The notes: generated by a model from the sequence alone, not told the origin. A DNA stretch of 64,000 bases from Trissonchulus latispiculum (GCA_030248195.1 JASAND010027916.1:1-64000), one strand, 5' to 3'; shown: positions 45,401 through 55,545, numbered from the stretch's first letter. A program made the numbers and translations.

Positions 45401-46220
45401 AATTCCACCGAGGGGCCCTCCTTACGGAATGAGGGCGTTCCAGGTTCTCCATTCCGTCTGGGTCAGATTGGGCGTCCTCCTGGCCAACGTACGCACCTTC
45501 GGGAACTGGTTTGATCCCAACCGTTCCACCTTCGCCCTGATTTGCCCTGATTGGACTCCGGTTTGGAAATGGCTTCCGGGTTTTCACAATCCCTTCGGTG
45601 GTGTCCTCCCCCGAAACAGGCACCATTTCCCCCAATTCGGATACCAAATTTGTACACGCTGAGGGGTGCCCGTACCTTCCGGGAGATAGGAGGCATAACC
45701 CGGTATTACCTGATCCCTTCCTGTCCTTACCATCACCGATCTTCCACCATCTCTGATAGGGGTCCTCCTTCCAGTTGCCGTCTTATAATAGGTCCACCTG
45801 TAGGGCCCAGCCACCTCTAACCCCAGGTCACGGAGCCAGCGGGTGACGTGCACCTCGGTATACGTGATGAGAATATCGTAAAGATAGACGGCTCGCACCT
45901 GTAATCGTCTCACGAAAACTTTCCATCGGTGCCAAAATTTGCCCCATTTTGATGCCAGAATCGACCATCCTGTCCCTCAGTTGTTTGGATGTGAAAATCA
46001 ACTTCAAGTGAAATTTCCCAGCCTTCCTGACATATTGAAGAAGGCAGCCCTCCTCGTTGACCTCCATTAAGAGTTCGACCAGTTGTGCAACTGACTTTTC
46101 CGAATATTCATTCGGAATACTCAGATAAGCTGTTTTCTCTAGTAGTTCCATTTTCAGATTTTCATTTTTATCCGTTTCTGTACTTAATTGGCCATCATCG
46201 CTGTTGTTTTCATCGCTCAT
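45401..46220 (-). pseudogene. NADAR-LINE ORF1 N-terminal part: RRM-like region and CCHC knuckle
   Basis: Starts at ATG 46220 (MSDENNSDDGQLST, acidic tail). A folded region follows (EKTAYLSIPNEYSEKSVAQL ... KFHLKLIFTSKQLRDRM), resembling the alpha/beta RNA-binding region of Tx1/CR1-type ORF1 proteins. After a frame change near 45910 the tract continues (VHVTRWLRDLGLEVAGPY ... GYASYLPEG) to a zinc-knuckle-like CFGGGHHRRDC near 45600, reached by another frame change. The knuckle's first Cys pair is damaged. ORF1 proteins bind LINE RNA and act as chaperones. Confidence 0.7.
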
Positions 46221-46537
46221 GTTGACAGCCCAATAGGGCGGATTCAGGATCGTCGTTGTCTCCCTAAATCTAGGGAGACTCAGACCCAAAGAAACAGAAG
46301 ATGTTTAACTCAAATCTGGGTTACAACAAAGAGCAGAGTAGTTTGAAAGTAAACTAATTTGCAGTGTGAAAGCTTCCAAATCTGGATGCCGCCTGTGCGC
46401 AGACACCGCCTCTGCGCATATTTCAGCAAAGGTGATAACTGCAATAAGAATAAGTTTATGGAATAGTTTATGATTGCATTACATCATCAATAAACTGGGG
46501 TTCATAAAACTTTGACTAAGACTTTGACTTTAACTAA
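46221..46537. other. 5' flank of the NADAR-LINE
   Basis: Non-coding. It may include the element's 5' untranslated region; the 5' end could not be placed. Confidence 0.4.
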
Positions 46538-46610
46538 GCGTTAGCTCAGCAGAGCACTCGATTCTGGATTGAAAGGGCGTAGATTCGGATCCCACCAGTG
46601 GCCAAAGTTT
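46538..46610 (+). repeat. tRNA-derived sequence (SINE head or tRNA relic)
   Basis: gcgttagctcag-cagagcactc resembles an A box (TRGCNNAGYNGG), and gattcggatccc resembles a B box (GGTTCGANTCC) at normal tRNA spacing. The anticodon arm does not fold well. A partial relative (cagcagagca...ttgaaagggcgcagat) lies at about 61575-61615, which favours a dispersed SINE over a functional tRNA. Confidence 0.5.
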
Positions 46611-46992
46611 TCTTTTAGAAAAGTTTTGGCCGCTGTTGGGATTAGATACGCCAAATTAAATTAACCTGAATTTTAACAGCTCCTTTGAGTAGAGCGAAAA
46701 ATGTCAATTTAAGGACAATCTCTTCTTGATTTTCGAAACCCTGCATTCTTTTCAATGGCAAATAGTAAATAAGTTGAAACTTTCCTTGCATTTTCACACA
46801 AGGCTTTCTGCAAGGTTTAGCCATAGACTCTCAGATTTTGTAATTTCTGTAATCTTTGTAATTATTTTATTAATCTTTCCTTTTATTCATGACTAGTTAT
46901 TACGATTGTTTGTTCTAAATTTCAAATTCACCAAAATTCATTATTCAAAGAAAGGCAAAACAGGGCAATTCTAGGATTCCAATTCAAAAAAG
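46611..46992. other. No gene recognised
   Basis: AT-rich; nothing recognised. Confidence 0.5.
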
Positions 46993-47988
46993 CACCGTAG
47001 GGTGTCGTTTGTAATTCCCATAAAAAGCTAGACTTATTACTTTAATTTAGAAAAAATTTTGTACATTTGAACATATGGCCAACATTAGGCATTATCGATT
47101 TCGGGCCATCTTTGACCAAGCAAAGTTCCTTCAAAACTCTACAAATTTTGTTCAAATTTTTTCGAACAATGCGGGACAGACAGTTGAGAAAAATTTAAGC
47201 ATGCATAGTTCGACCAGAAAATTTTGAATTTTTGAATATTTGGCCAAGATGGGAAACATCGATTATATGCCATCATTGGCCCCCCCATAACTCCTTCAAA
47301 ACCTGCGTACTACTCTCAATGTTTTCGCGCAATATATGCCTCACGGTAAAGACGTGGAAGGTTGAGAGAAAATTTTAGCCTGCATAGATCGACCAGGATA
47401 GCCCGTTGAAGTTGGCAAAAAATTTACACTGAGTTGAAACTTAAATTTTAAATTGCGGCCACAATTCTGGGCCTAAAATCTTATCTTAAGCACGAAAACA
47501 CCTTAGGGTGTTGTTTGTAATTTCTAAAAAAGCTAGACTATTACTTTAGTTTTGAAAAATTTATGAATATTTGAAAATATGGTCAAAATTAGATATTATC
47601 AATTTTGGGCCATCTTTGACCTTCCGAGAGCTTTTCAGTTCAGATGTAGTGGAAAAAGACAACTGAAAGTCAAAAGTGTGATGAGAGGAACTTAACTGAG
47701 AGTTTATGTTTACATTGCAGCATCAGCTAGTTGGGTTCCATAAAGCTGTCCTGTTTTCTGTGTACAGTGTGTTGAGAAAAGGGGAGCAGGCGTTACTGCG
47801 TCAACACGGCTCGTCCGTGTGTGTGTGTGTGCGTGTGTTTGCGCTGTTTATTACGTGTTTGTGTGTGGCTGACTTCCGGGTTGGCGAACTATGGTTGAAG
47901 TGTCTCGCCTGGCTCATTGATGCAGGAAACTTGGAAAGTCAGTCAAGGTTTTGTGCTCCTGTGTTAGTGTAGTGATGTCGGCTGTGAG

Positions 47989-48321
47989 CATAGGATAACG
48001 TGGGGGGGAATGGAGGGGTGCAGACCCCCCCAGACCGACAAGAAACGGGTAGATCCCCTCAGCGAAAAGGAAAAAACGGCAGACCCTCTCGTCCAGAAAG
48101 GAAAAAAGGGTAGACCAATTACCGATTTTAACCAAAAATAGGTAATTTTTTATTAAATTTTAGCGATTTTTTTGCTAATTTTTGGTCAAAAACGTTAAAA
48201 ATTCGCAATTTTTGTTAATTTTGGGGCAGACCCCCTTAAAATTTTGGAATTTTTCAGGGGTAGACCCCTCGCCGAGGCCGGGGTAGACCCCCACCAGAAT
48301 CGGACCCCGTGTTAATGTATG
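47989..48321. mobile_element. hAT-like MITE, family 1 copy B
   Basis: 333 bases, CATAGGATAACGTGGGG ... CCCCGTGTTAATGTATG, flanked by a perfect 8-base duplication GCTGTGAG (47981-47988 and 48322-48329). Inverted relative of 6226-6618. Confidence 0.9.
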
Positions 48322-49029
48322 GCTGTGAGTATCTTCTTGTTATAAATTTTAGGATAGTTGTAATTTTCCAATTAACACAAACGACTTCCGAAATTGATAC
48401 TAGAAGAAATTTGAATACTAAATTCATTATTTATTAAAGACAGGAAGCAGAAAAGAAACTGAATGAATGAATGAATTTTTAAAGTAAAACTTAATTTCAG
48501 TGCGTTTCTTTAAATGGGAATGAAAGGAAATAACGAATAATCTAGCGCAATCAAACCTAATCTAACAAAATTAGGCATTATCGATTTTGGGCCATCTTTG
48601 GCCCTCACAGAGCTCCTTCAAACTTTAATCGACGTTACTCAAATTGAGGTTGAGATAACATTTTAGCATGCACAGATCGACTAGGATAGGCCGATGAATT
48701 TTTCAAAAATTTACAGTGTAAAAAAAGTTGAAACTTCAATTTTCAATTGCTGCCATAATTCTGGGCCTAAAATTTTGGTTTAAGCACGAAACACACCTTA
48801 GGGTGATGTTTGTAATTCCCATAAAATGCTATACTTATTACTTAAATTTTGAAGTAATTTCGAATATTTGAAAATATGGCCAAAATTGGGCATTATCACT
48901 TTTGGGCCATCTTTGACCCCCCCCCCCCCCGAAACTCCTTCAAAACCTTACAAAATTTTGTTCAAAGCTACAAAGTTTTGTAGCATGCATAGTTCGGCCA
49001 GGATCGACCGCTGAAGTTGGCAAAGATTA

Positions 49030-49755
49030 AAGGCCGGTTCACACGATCAAATTCCCAGCAAATAAATTTGATAAAATTTTTTGACAGCAAAATATTTGAT
49101 CAAATTGCCTGTTTACACTGTCAAACATGCATCAAATAATTTCACCAAATTTTGATCAAATTGGGCGCCAGTTTGAATTTGCGCGCATAGTAAATTGGTA
49201 AGTCAGAAGCGCAGACCAGCGTTTTTCTTGTCATCTCAACGTGATTTTGAACCAAAAGCTAAACGCCCTTGGGTTAAAGGTTGGTAAAAAGATCCAACAC
49301 CATTTACTGTTTACAGCAACTTTTCATTAGCGATTTTTAAATATAAAATATTCCATCAAATTTTTCGAATATTTGGCAAATAAATTATTCATTTATCATC
49401 AAATTCAAAGTATATTTAATGAAAGTGTATGTTACTATAGTCCTGTGATTTTGCACAGTGTGTTGAAAGACCGTAAAGAAACTGCATGTGTGAAGAAAAC
49501 AAAAGCTACGTTTCAAATTGATTTACGATCACGTGATACATGTGATAAAATGTCATTGGACAAGCCGTCAAATATTTGATGGTTTTCGCGCACTGACGAA
49601 ACCAATTTGATAGCTTGACAGCAATTTGAAGGCAAATTTGACTGAATTTGATGGAATTTGATGCCCGTTCAAACGATCAAATTTTGTCAAATTGCAAGTT
49701 TGGTCAAATTTGATCAAATGTATTTGACGAGAATTTTATCGTGTGAACCGGCCTT
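49030..49755. mobile_element. Tc1/mariner-type MITE, GGCCGGTTCACACGAT ends
   Basis: 726 bases with ends AAGGCCGGTTCACACGAT in inverted orientation and TA on both sides (49028-49029, 49756-49757). The interior is rich in caaatttgatcaaa phrases. Inserted in the 500-base tandem repeat. Confidence 0.85.
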
Positions 49756-49960
49756 TACACTGTAAAAAAAAAGTTAAAACTTCAATTTTGAATGCGGACC
49801 CAATTCTATTCCAAAAATTTTGGTTCATGTAGGAAAACAAACCTTAGGGTGTTGTTGTAAATTCCCATAAAAACTAGACTTATAACTTTAATTTCGTATT
49901 TTTGAAAATTTGGTCAAAATTGACCACAATTGATTTAGTGCTATCTTTTAGATTAAGTGG

Positions 49961-51085
49961 AAACAAACGTTCAAAGTTTAACTTTCTTTCAAATGCCCGC
50001 AATAGCTTTTATTTTCAGTTGGTCAATTTTTCTAAGGGGGATTTCCTGATGATTCGCAAAATGATACCCTAGAAAAGGATCACACAGCCAATCTGAGAAT
50101 TCTGAAAGCGGCAAAGAAAGTTAAAATGCAAAACATAATTAGCAAAGTGTAATTGAACAAACAAAAACAATTACGAACCTGGCTTGCACGACCGAGACAA
50201 ATCAGAAGTTGACAAATCTGAAAAAGCAAATAAAATAGAAAAATTAGGTAAGTAAAAATCATAGAAAATGAATATGTCGTTGCTGATATAGTGTCTGCGT
50301 AATAGTTGACTTCATTCTGTCTGTATGCTTTTATGCTTTACATTTATTACGTTTTATTCTTCAACCTATACATAACATTGTTCGGATCATGTAGAATATT
50401 ACCATCTGGTTTAGAAAAAATTCTGGGTCTTATCTCGATTACCCCCCCGCCAGTCAAAATCATTGAAACTTGACCAAATGAGCTTAAAATACTATGGGTA
50501 TGTTTCTACTACGCTGAGTTCAAATATCGCAAAATTTTTCGATTTCTAAGGGGGGACCAAGGGAAACCGAAATTTTTTGTCTTCGATTTTGCTGAAAAAT
50601 TGTATATTACAGGGGTTTTCAGGGTCGTAGAACACGAATCTGAAGTCCGTTTTCCGATTCAGCTTTTCGTTAGCTCAACAACCTTACATCTTAAGCTTTA
50701 ACCTTTAGCTTATACTGAGCTAACGAAAGGTTGATCCAAAGCATGTGTAAAGGTAAAGGTAAAGGACCCCTGGAGTAACTCCTATCCTCATGTGAGAATA
50801 TACAGGGCGTCAATGCTCATCCCCGATTACAAGCCACTTGAGCCAGGAGTGCTACCTCTGACGATAGCTGCAACTGTGGAGGAGGGGCCAGCTCCTCAGG
50901 GCAGATACCTACACAGTCTGCCTCAAAGCATGTGTAGCGTGGCCTTGTTCAATTTGATAAACACCCCTTTGTTGATCTGACGCAGACGGAAAAAGCTGCA
51001 TGATCTTACGTGGCCGCGGATGAATTTGGTTGATACTAAAAATACAATAATATTATGCTTACTAAATTTAAGACATTATACCTAC
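49961..51085. other. No gene recognised
   Basis: AT-rich. 50740-50980 holds a more GC-rich block with an open frame (50792-50980) that looks like an old repeat. Confidence 0.45.
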
Positions 51086-51823
51086 TAGGGTTGGTTTTTT
51101 CCGGAAAAAAACTCGAGCGGAAAAAAGTACTTGTTTCCGGTTTTTTCCGACTTTTTTCCGCTGCTCTAATCATGTAAGAGCGTCTCAAAATTTGTTTCTA
51201 TAACATTTGTAGCCTGTCTTAATGCATATTTCGGCATGTAAACGCCATTTGAACACTTTTATAAGCGTTTAGACGTAGCAGCTGGGAAAAATTTTGTCCA
51301 AACGAAGTTTCAACAGACTATGGTCACAAATCCCAGTTACCTTAGTTTCTGGGAGCAGTGAGAACTTTCAAATAATTTTTCCGTGTGCATAATTTAATTC
51401 TTTCCTAACTTTTAGATGTAAGTATAAAGCTCCTTTGCTATAGTTTCCATTTGCAAAAGATGTGTCACCAGGCATGTTTTGTCCTTGCGGGCAAACGCAA
51501 GCAGGGCTTCAGTGTTGTAGCAACAAAGAACAGTGCTCTGTTGTAATTAAGAGCATAGCTGTTGGCCGAAATGTTTAAATTCACCAGTTAATTTCAAAAA
51601 TGAGTTTCTCGTTGAACTGACAATTATACTTCAAAAAGCTGAGCACTTTATGAAAAATTAAGAAAACTTCACATTAAGTTTGGGCTTCAAAATAAGAGCA
51701 AACTCAAAGCTAATAATATTGAGACAATATTTGAGAAAAATCACTAAAATTTTTCATTTGAACACTTCTAAAACTTCCCCGAATGATTAAATTTTTCCGA
51801 CTTTTTTCCGATGCCCAACCCTA
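51086..51823. mobile_element. hAT-like MITE, family 2
   Basis: 738 bases with ends TAGGGTTGG...TTTTTTCC in inverted orientation, flanked by ATACCTAC (51078-51085) and ACACCTAC (51824-51831), 7 of 8 identical. Non-coding. Confidence 0.82.
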
Positions 51824-52944
51824 ACACCTACGTACTATATACATTAAGAAATATATTAAATTAGAAATAAGAAATTAAGAAAATATAACTACTTACAGTA
51901 GTTCTTGGGGGCCGAGAGCGACCTCGTATAAAAAGAGTTGCGCGGTCCTTAGAGCCCCGTTCGAGCACCGTGCCAGCTAAATATATACTTAACGAAACTA
52001 GACATATATTTGGTATCGTTGGAATCATCACGACGAGTATTACATGTAGGAAAAAAGCTTTGGTCAAAATTTTTAATTTTGAAAATTTTTCATTACGGAG
52101 AAGTTAGTTTCGTTTGTTTTTTTCATTTTTTCTGTGTAAAGTCACGCTTGGGGCAGCACTTTTCTTCTCACTTTCAACTGAACAATCTGGGCATTTTCAG
52201 CCGGTGAAGTTTGGTTTTGCAGAGAGCAGTACGTATATGTGTTAATGTAGGTACTTTTTGGACAATTTTCCGCTGCCCTGTCCGACGGGCCATCTGTGCG
52301 GACGGCCAAAAGTGGCCTGAGCGCTAAGATGGCGAAAAAAGCCAATTTTGTGTCACGGCTACAGGGCTCAGGGAACAAGCTAGAGAGACGCGGCTTGTTG
52401 CTCTGTCCAGGATCGTTCAGGCGGCCGGCCCAAAGCTAGTCAGGCCAAATAGCTATTTTGGAGAAATTTCTAAGTCTCAACTCCACAGAAAATAGTCATA
52501 AATAGGCCTAAATAAGCTGTTTTGGGCCATTTAGTGTTACGCATATAAGGTTTATTGGGGCCGCTGAACACGATGAGCATAGTCGCAGCGCTGTGCGGTG
52601 GTGCTATCGTGCTGTGCTGTTATGCAGCAACCATAGCAAGCTGTCTGTAGACTTGCTGCAAACGGCTAAACATATGAAACTTGGTGACAATTGTGTTTGT
52701 CATAAGGGGGATCTGTAGCTATATACGTTAGTTGGTGCACTCTCTAGCTTCCACCGTGCTGTACGTGTCGATCACACGTTATTAAATCACGTTATTAAAT
52801 CGGTAGTGGTAAATGTGAATAAATATGATTGAACTGTTAATAAATTGTATGTGCTGTGAATATACTTTATGAAACCTGATAAAAGTATGCAGCAAAATTA
52901 GTTGATTAGGAAGTAAGAGTTGTTACTATTATTAGCGTACTACG
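51824..52944. other. No gene recognised; upstream of the Polinton remnant
   Basis: May contain the Polinton's left end, but no terminal inverted repeat matching 58.3-59.1 kb was found by eye. Confidence 0.4.
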
Positions 52945-53199
52945 ATGGAGAAGATTAATTTGGAATTGTTTTGCGAGAAAATGGAACCTATGCCTGTCGC
53001 AGACTTCATGGTGGAGTACAAACGGATCACTAGATACTTCCGAGAATCCATCCAGGGGAAGCTCAGATACTATGCAGCTCTTGATCTCCTACTCAGACTG
53101 AAGCAATGTGAAGTTTCCGCAACCTTACTTCACGAAGCACTGATGCAGTCCGGTCAGCACGACTTGGCGAAAAAACTTGACTGTGAACGACTACAGTAG
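52945..53199 (+). CDS. Death-fold (DED-like) small protein
   Basis: 84 residues, ATG at 52945, intact. The C-terminal half reads YYAALDLLLRLKQCEVSA then LLHEALMQSGQHDLAKKL, the pattern of helices 4-6 of death-effector/death domains (leucine-rich helix, then LL..L...G..DL...L). The N-terminal half is amphipathic and fits helices 1-3. Death-fold proteins assemble apoptosis and innate-immune complexes; viral versions usually block them. It sits at the left edge of the remnant, so a host origin cannot be excluded. Confidence 0.55.
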   Translation: MEKINLELFCEKMEPMPVADFMVEYKRITRYFRESIQGKLRYYAALDLLLRLKQCEVSATLLHEALMQSGQHDLAKKLDCERLQ

Positions 53200-53431
53200 A
53201 CCGTCACCTGGAAACTGTGCTAATGCCAACGCCCTAATATTCCAATGCCGGAAGACGTTCTCAACCGTTCAATCAGCGCGATTCGACGCAGTAATGTTCC
53301 TCACATCCATAAAGTGTAACAATCGGACAGTGGTAATTACCGAATGGTTGGGTGACTACAGAGGAACAACGTGGACAATTCCGGAATGGTTTGTATGCCC
53401 ATGGACTCATCAAGACTGCAAACAACACTAG
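53177..53431 (+). CDS. Unrecognised small open frame in the Polinton remnant
   Basis: 84 residues overlapping the end of the DED-like gene by 23 bases in another frame. Contains five cysteines and tryptophans (TEWLGDYRGTTWTIPEWF). I do not recognise it. It may be a separate gene or the continuation of the first after a frame change. Confidence 0.35.
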   Translation: MTVNDYSRPSPGNCANANALIFQCRKTFSTVQSARFDAVMFLTSIKCNNRTVVITEWLGDYRGTTWTIPEWFVCPWTHQDCKQH

Positions 53432-53585
53432 CAACTATTATATGGTATTAGATAACACTAATGTGTAGTAAACATTGCATTGTATTGCATACCACTGTAA
53501 ACCATTATTAAACACTAATGTAATGTAATGTAATTTACAGTAAACGAAATGTTACGGATAACATTAGTTGCACCTTTGGTATAAG

Positions 53586-53972
53586 TTAGCCATGAAAACA
53601 CGGATTTTTAAGCATTTCTGCTTCTAGCCTGTCTAACATATTGTAGATAGGTTGAATACTTCTGCGATATTTTTTGTATTCACGTAGGTCTCTCATCTTA
53701 TCCCTGACTACATCAATTTCGTAGATATGAGGTCTTGGTGGTAATCCACATTCATGTCTGATCAGATGCTCGTCCCCGTGGCATAGCGTACTGTAGGCCT
53801 TACGTGAAACTTCATCAATAGCAGTTCGTGGGTCTGCACATTGTGTGCTTGTCCAGGTCTTACTGCCGATTACCATGACTGCAACATAATGACCCGTAAT
53901 CTCTACGCGAACAGGTGGGCTTTGTCACAGGGCCTTTTGTAACAGTTCGTTCAACAGACTTCGGGCAGACAT
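53586..53972 (-). pseudogene. Possible dsRNA-binding-domain protein
   Basis: Minus strand from ATG 53972. It begins SARSLLNELLQKAL, then an in-frame TGA, then a beta-rich stretch (VRVEITGHYVAVMVIGSKTW) and a helix (PRTAIDEVSRKAYSTL). Helix, three strands, helix in about 60 residues is the dsRBD pattern, and SLLNEL is a frequent start. The typical KKxAK basic motif is not evident, so this is tentative. A further 50 residues are Arg/Glu-rich (EIDVVRDKMRDLREYKKYRR). It follows the TBP-like gene by 11 bases on the same strand. dsRNA-binding proteins of viruses commonly blunt RNA interference. Confidence 0.4.
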
Positions 53973-53982
53973 GATCCACTAA

Positions 53983-54517
53983 TTATTTCCAAGGAGGTTT
54001 ACCTTTTCCTTCTGCAGTCGTCAAGGCAAACCTTATCACCTTCTTATTAACTAAAGATCTTGCATCTGATAGGGCAGACTCACTTCTAGCACCAGTTAAT
54101 ATAACCTGTCCAGTGTGGAAGATTATTGCAGTAACTTTGACAATTTTTACATGTGAGACCATTAAATAGCTCTGGTTCATAGCAGACTTGATGGGTATGC
54201 CTGATACTTTCATATAAAATCCTTAGGACAAAATACTTGCCAACTGAGAAGGATCCCACCAGGTTCACCACTTCGCCTTCGCGAAGAATACCGGCATTAA
54301 GAGCGCCTGCTACTTGACGAATACACTGATTAGCTCGTTCGATTGATTTACACCCAAGACAAACAAAACTGCCACTTGTGAATAGTTGAAATGTGGCTTC
54401 TTGAAACTTTAGACTACCCCCGATAAAGCCTCTATAAAGCTTAATATTAGGGATAGTTGACAAATGGAAGTTCGTATCAAAACTCCCACTAAGTACAACA
54501 TTAACGATTTTCATCAT
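53983..54517 (-). pseudogene. TATA-binding-protein-like gene, frameshifted
   Basis: Minus strand. Starts MMKIVNVVLSGSF and contains both direct repeats of the TBP fold. Repeat 1 ends with LFTSGSFVCLGCKSIERA, matching the TBP pattern (liFssGk.v.tGaks...a). Repeat 2 has VVNLVGSFSVGKYF and YEPELFNGL, nearly the TBP signature YEPELFPGL. The frame breaks just after this (near 54150) and resumes with VKIVKVTAIIFHTGQVILTG and ARSESALSDAR, the last strand and helix. Total is about 175 residues, the size of a TBP core without N-terminal extension. TBP nucleates transcription at TATA promoters; some large DNA viruses encode diverged copies. Diverged from host TBP. Its ATG overlaps the divergent plus-strand gene at 54516. 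Confidence 0.82.
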
Positions 54518-54890
54518 GTGGAATACTAAAATCTCACAACACGTCTACAGTAAGCACGGCAATAAGGCCAGTACTCGAACTGCTTCCAGATTCTATGGCA
54601 ATAAGAAGAGCATAGAAGTCCTGTTAAAGTGTGTTGTACAAGACCCTGACTATGGATACTGGATCAGTTTCCCAAGAAGATCAATCCTGTTTAAAAAATT
54701 TCAAACTCCAGTTAGTCAAAAAAGCTCCCTTCATAATGACATGCCTTCTTATAAAGTTGTTGTTGTTTACGATTGTATTAGTGATTTTATCATCACAGCA
54801 TACCCAGTGTGCACTGCCACCACTAGAGGACTCAGTCACGCGCTATCTTTATTCACAACGGTTGGACTGAATACCTTTAGTGTCACTTGA
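54516..54890 (+). CDS. Possible BECR-fold nuclease-like protein
   Basis: 124 residues, intact. Early HVYSKHG, a middle with RRSILFKKF, and a strand pair ending YKVVVVYDCISDFIITAYPV. The order 'HxxxxHG ... aromatic/basic ... IITAYPV' resembles barnase/EndoU/colicin-D/RelE-type RNase domains in bacterial toxins and phage proteins. This is pattern resemblance only. The last 30 residues overlap the start of the secreted protein gene in another frame. Confidence 0.35.
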   Translation: MWNTKISQHVYSKHGNKASTRTASRFYGNKKSIEVLLKCVVQDPDYGYWISFPRRSILFKKFQTPVSQKSSLHNDMPSYKVVVVYDCISDFIITAYPVCTATTRGLSHALSLFTTVGLNTFSVT

Positions 54891-55080
54891 AAGTTTTCAC
54901 GAGATCCGCCAGTTTGTCTACGACTGTCTAAACTTCCAGTGTCCAGTCTATATCAACGGATCTATACCATGTCCCTACACATCCACACATAACGAGACAA
55001 CTCTTTGCCTGGATCAAGATAAGCGTGTCCTTTGTGGTTTTATTGGCCCTGTCTGCAGACCAGATATACCAGCTCTATAG
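54736..55080 (+). pseudogene. Small secreted cysteine-rich protein, one in-frame stop
   Basis: From ATG 54736: MTCLLIKLLLFTIVLVILSS is a clear signal peptide with cleavage expected after a QHTQC/A region. After a TGA at 54868-54870 the same frame continues with six cysteines (DCLNFQC, IPC, LCLDQDKRVLC, GPVC) to 55080. N-glycosylation sites NGS and NET occur. Six cysteines suggest three disulfides. Function unknown. The first 155 bases overlap the preceding gene in another frame. Confidence 0.5.
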
Positions 55081-55545
55081 CCAATAAGAAGAGCCACCAC
55101 CAGCTACCCATATCTACCAACCTACATCAACTACATCATGTATACCGCTCTTAAACAACTCATTCGGCTTAGCCACTATCACAGGCGCAAATGTAGAAAA
55201 GCAAAAGATTAGAATTTCGATTCCTGGTATTGGATGGCGACGAGTTTTGCATGTCGATATGATGGTAACCTTTAATCACAGTGAAAGAAAAGGACATAGA
55301 AGAGGAAGATTTCACCGTGAAAGATTTCAAAAGACTATCAGAAGCCAAGAAGACGCTACTCAAAAGCCCGAAGAAATGAAGAAACGTGTGAAGAAGCAAC
55401 AGAAGAAATGAAGGAAGAGATGTGTGAAGAACTGCGTGAAGAAATTATTGACACTGACGACATAATGAACTCTATGCTATTTGATGATTAATGTATTATT
55501 GTCAATAAATACTGAAGTTAGACAAACAGGTAGATAGGAAGTAAG
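55081..55545 (+). pseudogene. Acidic charged protein remnant and spacer
   Basis: After short frames, a Lys/Glu-rich tract starts near 55280 (EKDIEEEDFTVKDFKRLSEA). It hits a stop near 55378 and continues in a shifted frame (EETCEEATEEMKEEM ... TDDIMNSMLFDD) to 55491. A charged helical protein with one frameshift is likely; family unknown. AATAAA at about 55505. Confidence 0.4.

Larger units (their letters stand above)
46993..49960 (+). repeat. Diverged tandem repeat of about 500 bases, interrupted by MITEs
   Basis: Unit starts caccttagggtgttgtttgtaa recur at about 46993, 47499, 48794 and 49840. Each carries gggccatctttgacc, ctccttcaaaacc and atgcatagttcgaccagga phrases. Spacing from first to second is 506 bases; later units are altered by insertions at 47989-48321 and 49030-49755 and by unrelated DNA at about 47640-48560. 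No coding potential. Confidence 0.8.

Noticed and set aside
45300..45820. Plus-strand Pro-rich frames
   Set aside because: Antisense shadows of the minus-strand LINE ORF1, which has RNA-binding and zinc-knuckle wording.
46538..46610. Functional tRNA gene
   Set aside because: A- and B-box-like phrases exist, but acceptor and anticodon stems do not pair convincingly and a partial copy occurs elsewhere.
52500..52944. Left terminal inverted repeat of the Polinton
   Set aside because: No segment here was found to be complementary to 58300-59150 by eye; an alignment program could still find a diverged one.
55169..55399. Minus-strand frame with a hydrophobic start resembling a signal peptide
   Set aside because: Antisense of the Lys/Glu-rich plus-strand tract, where lysine and glutamate codons read as Phe and Leu/Ser in reverse.
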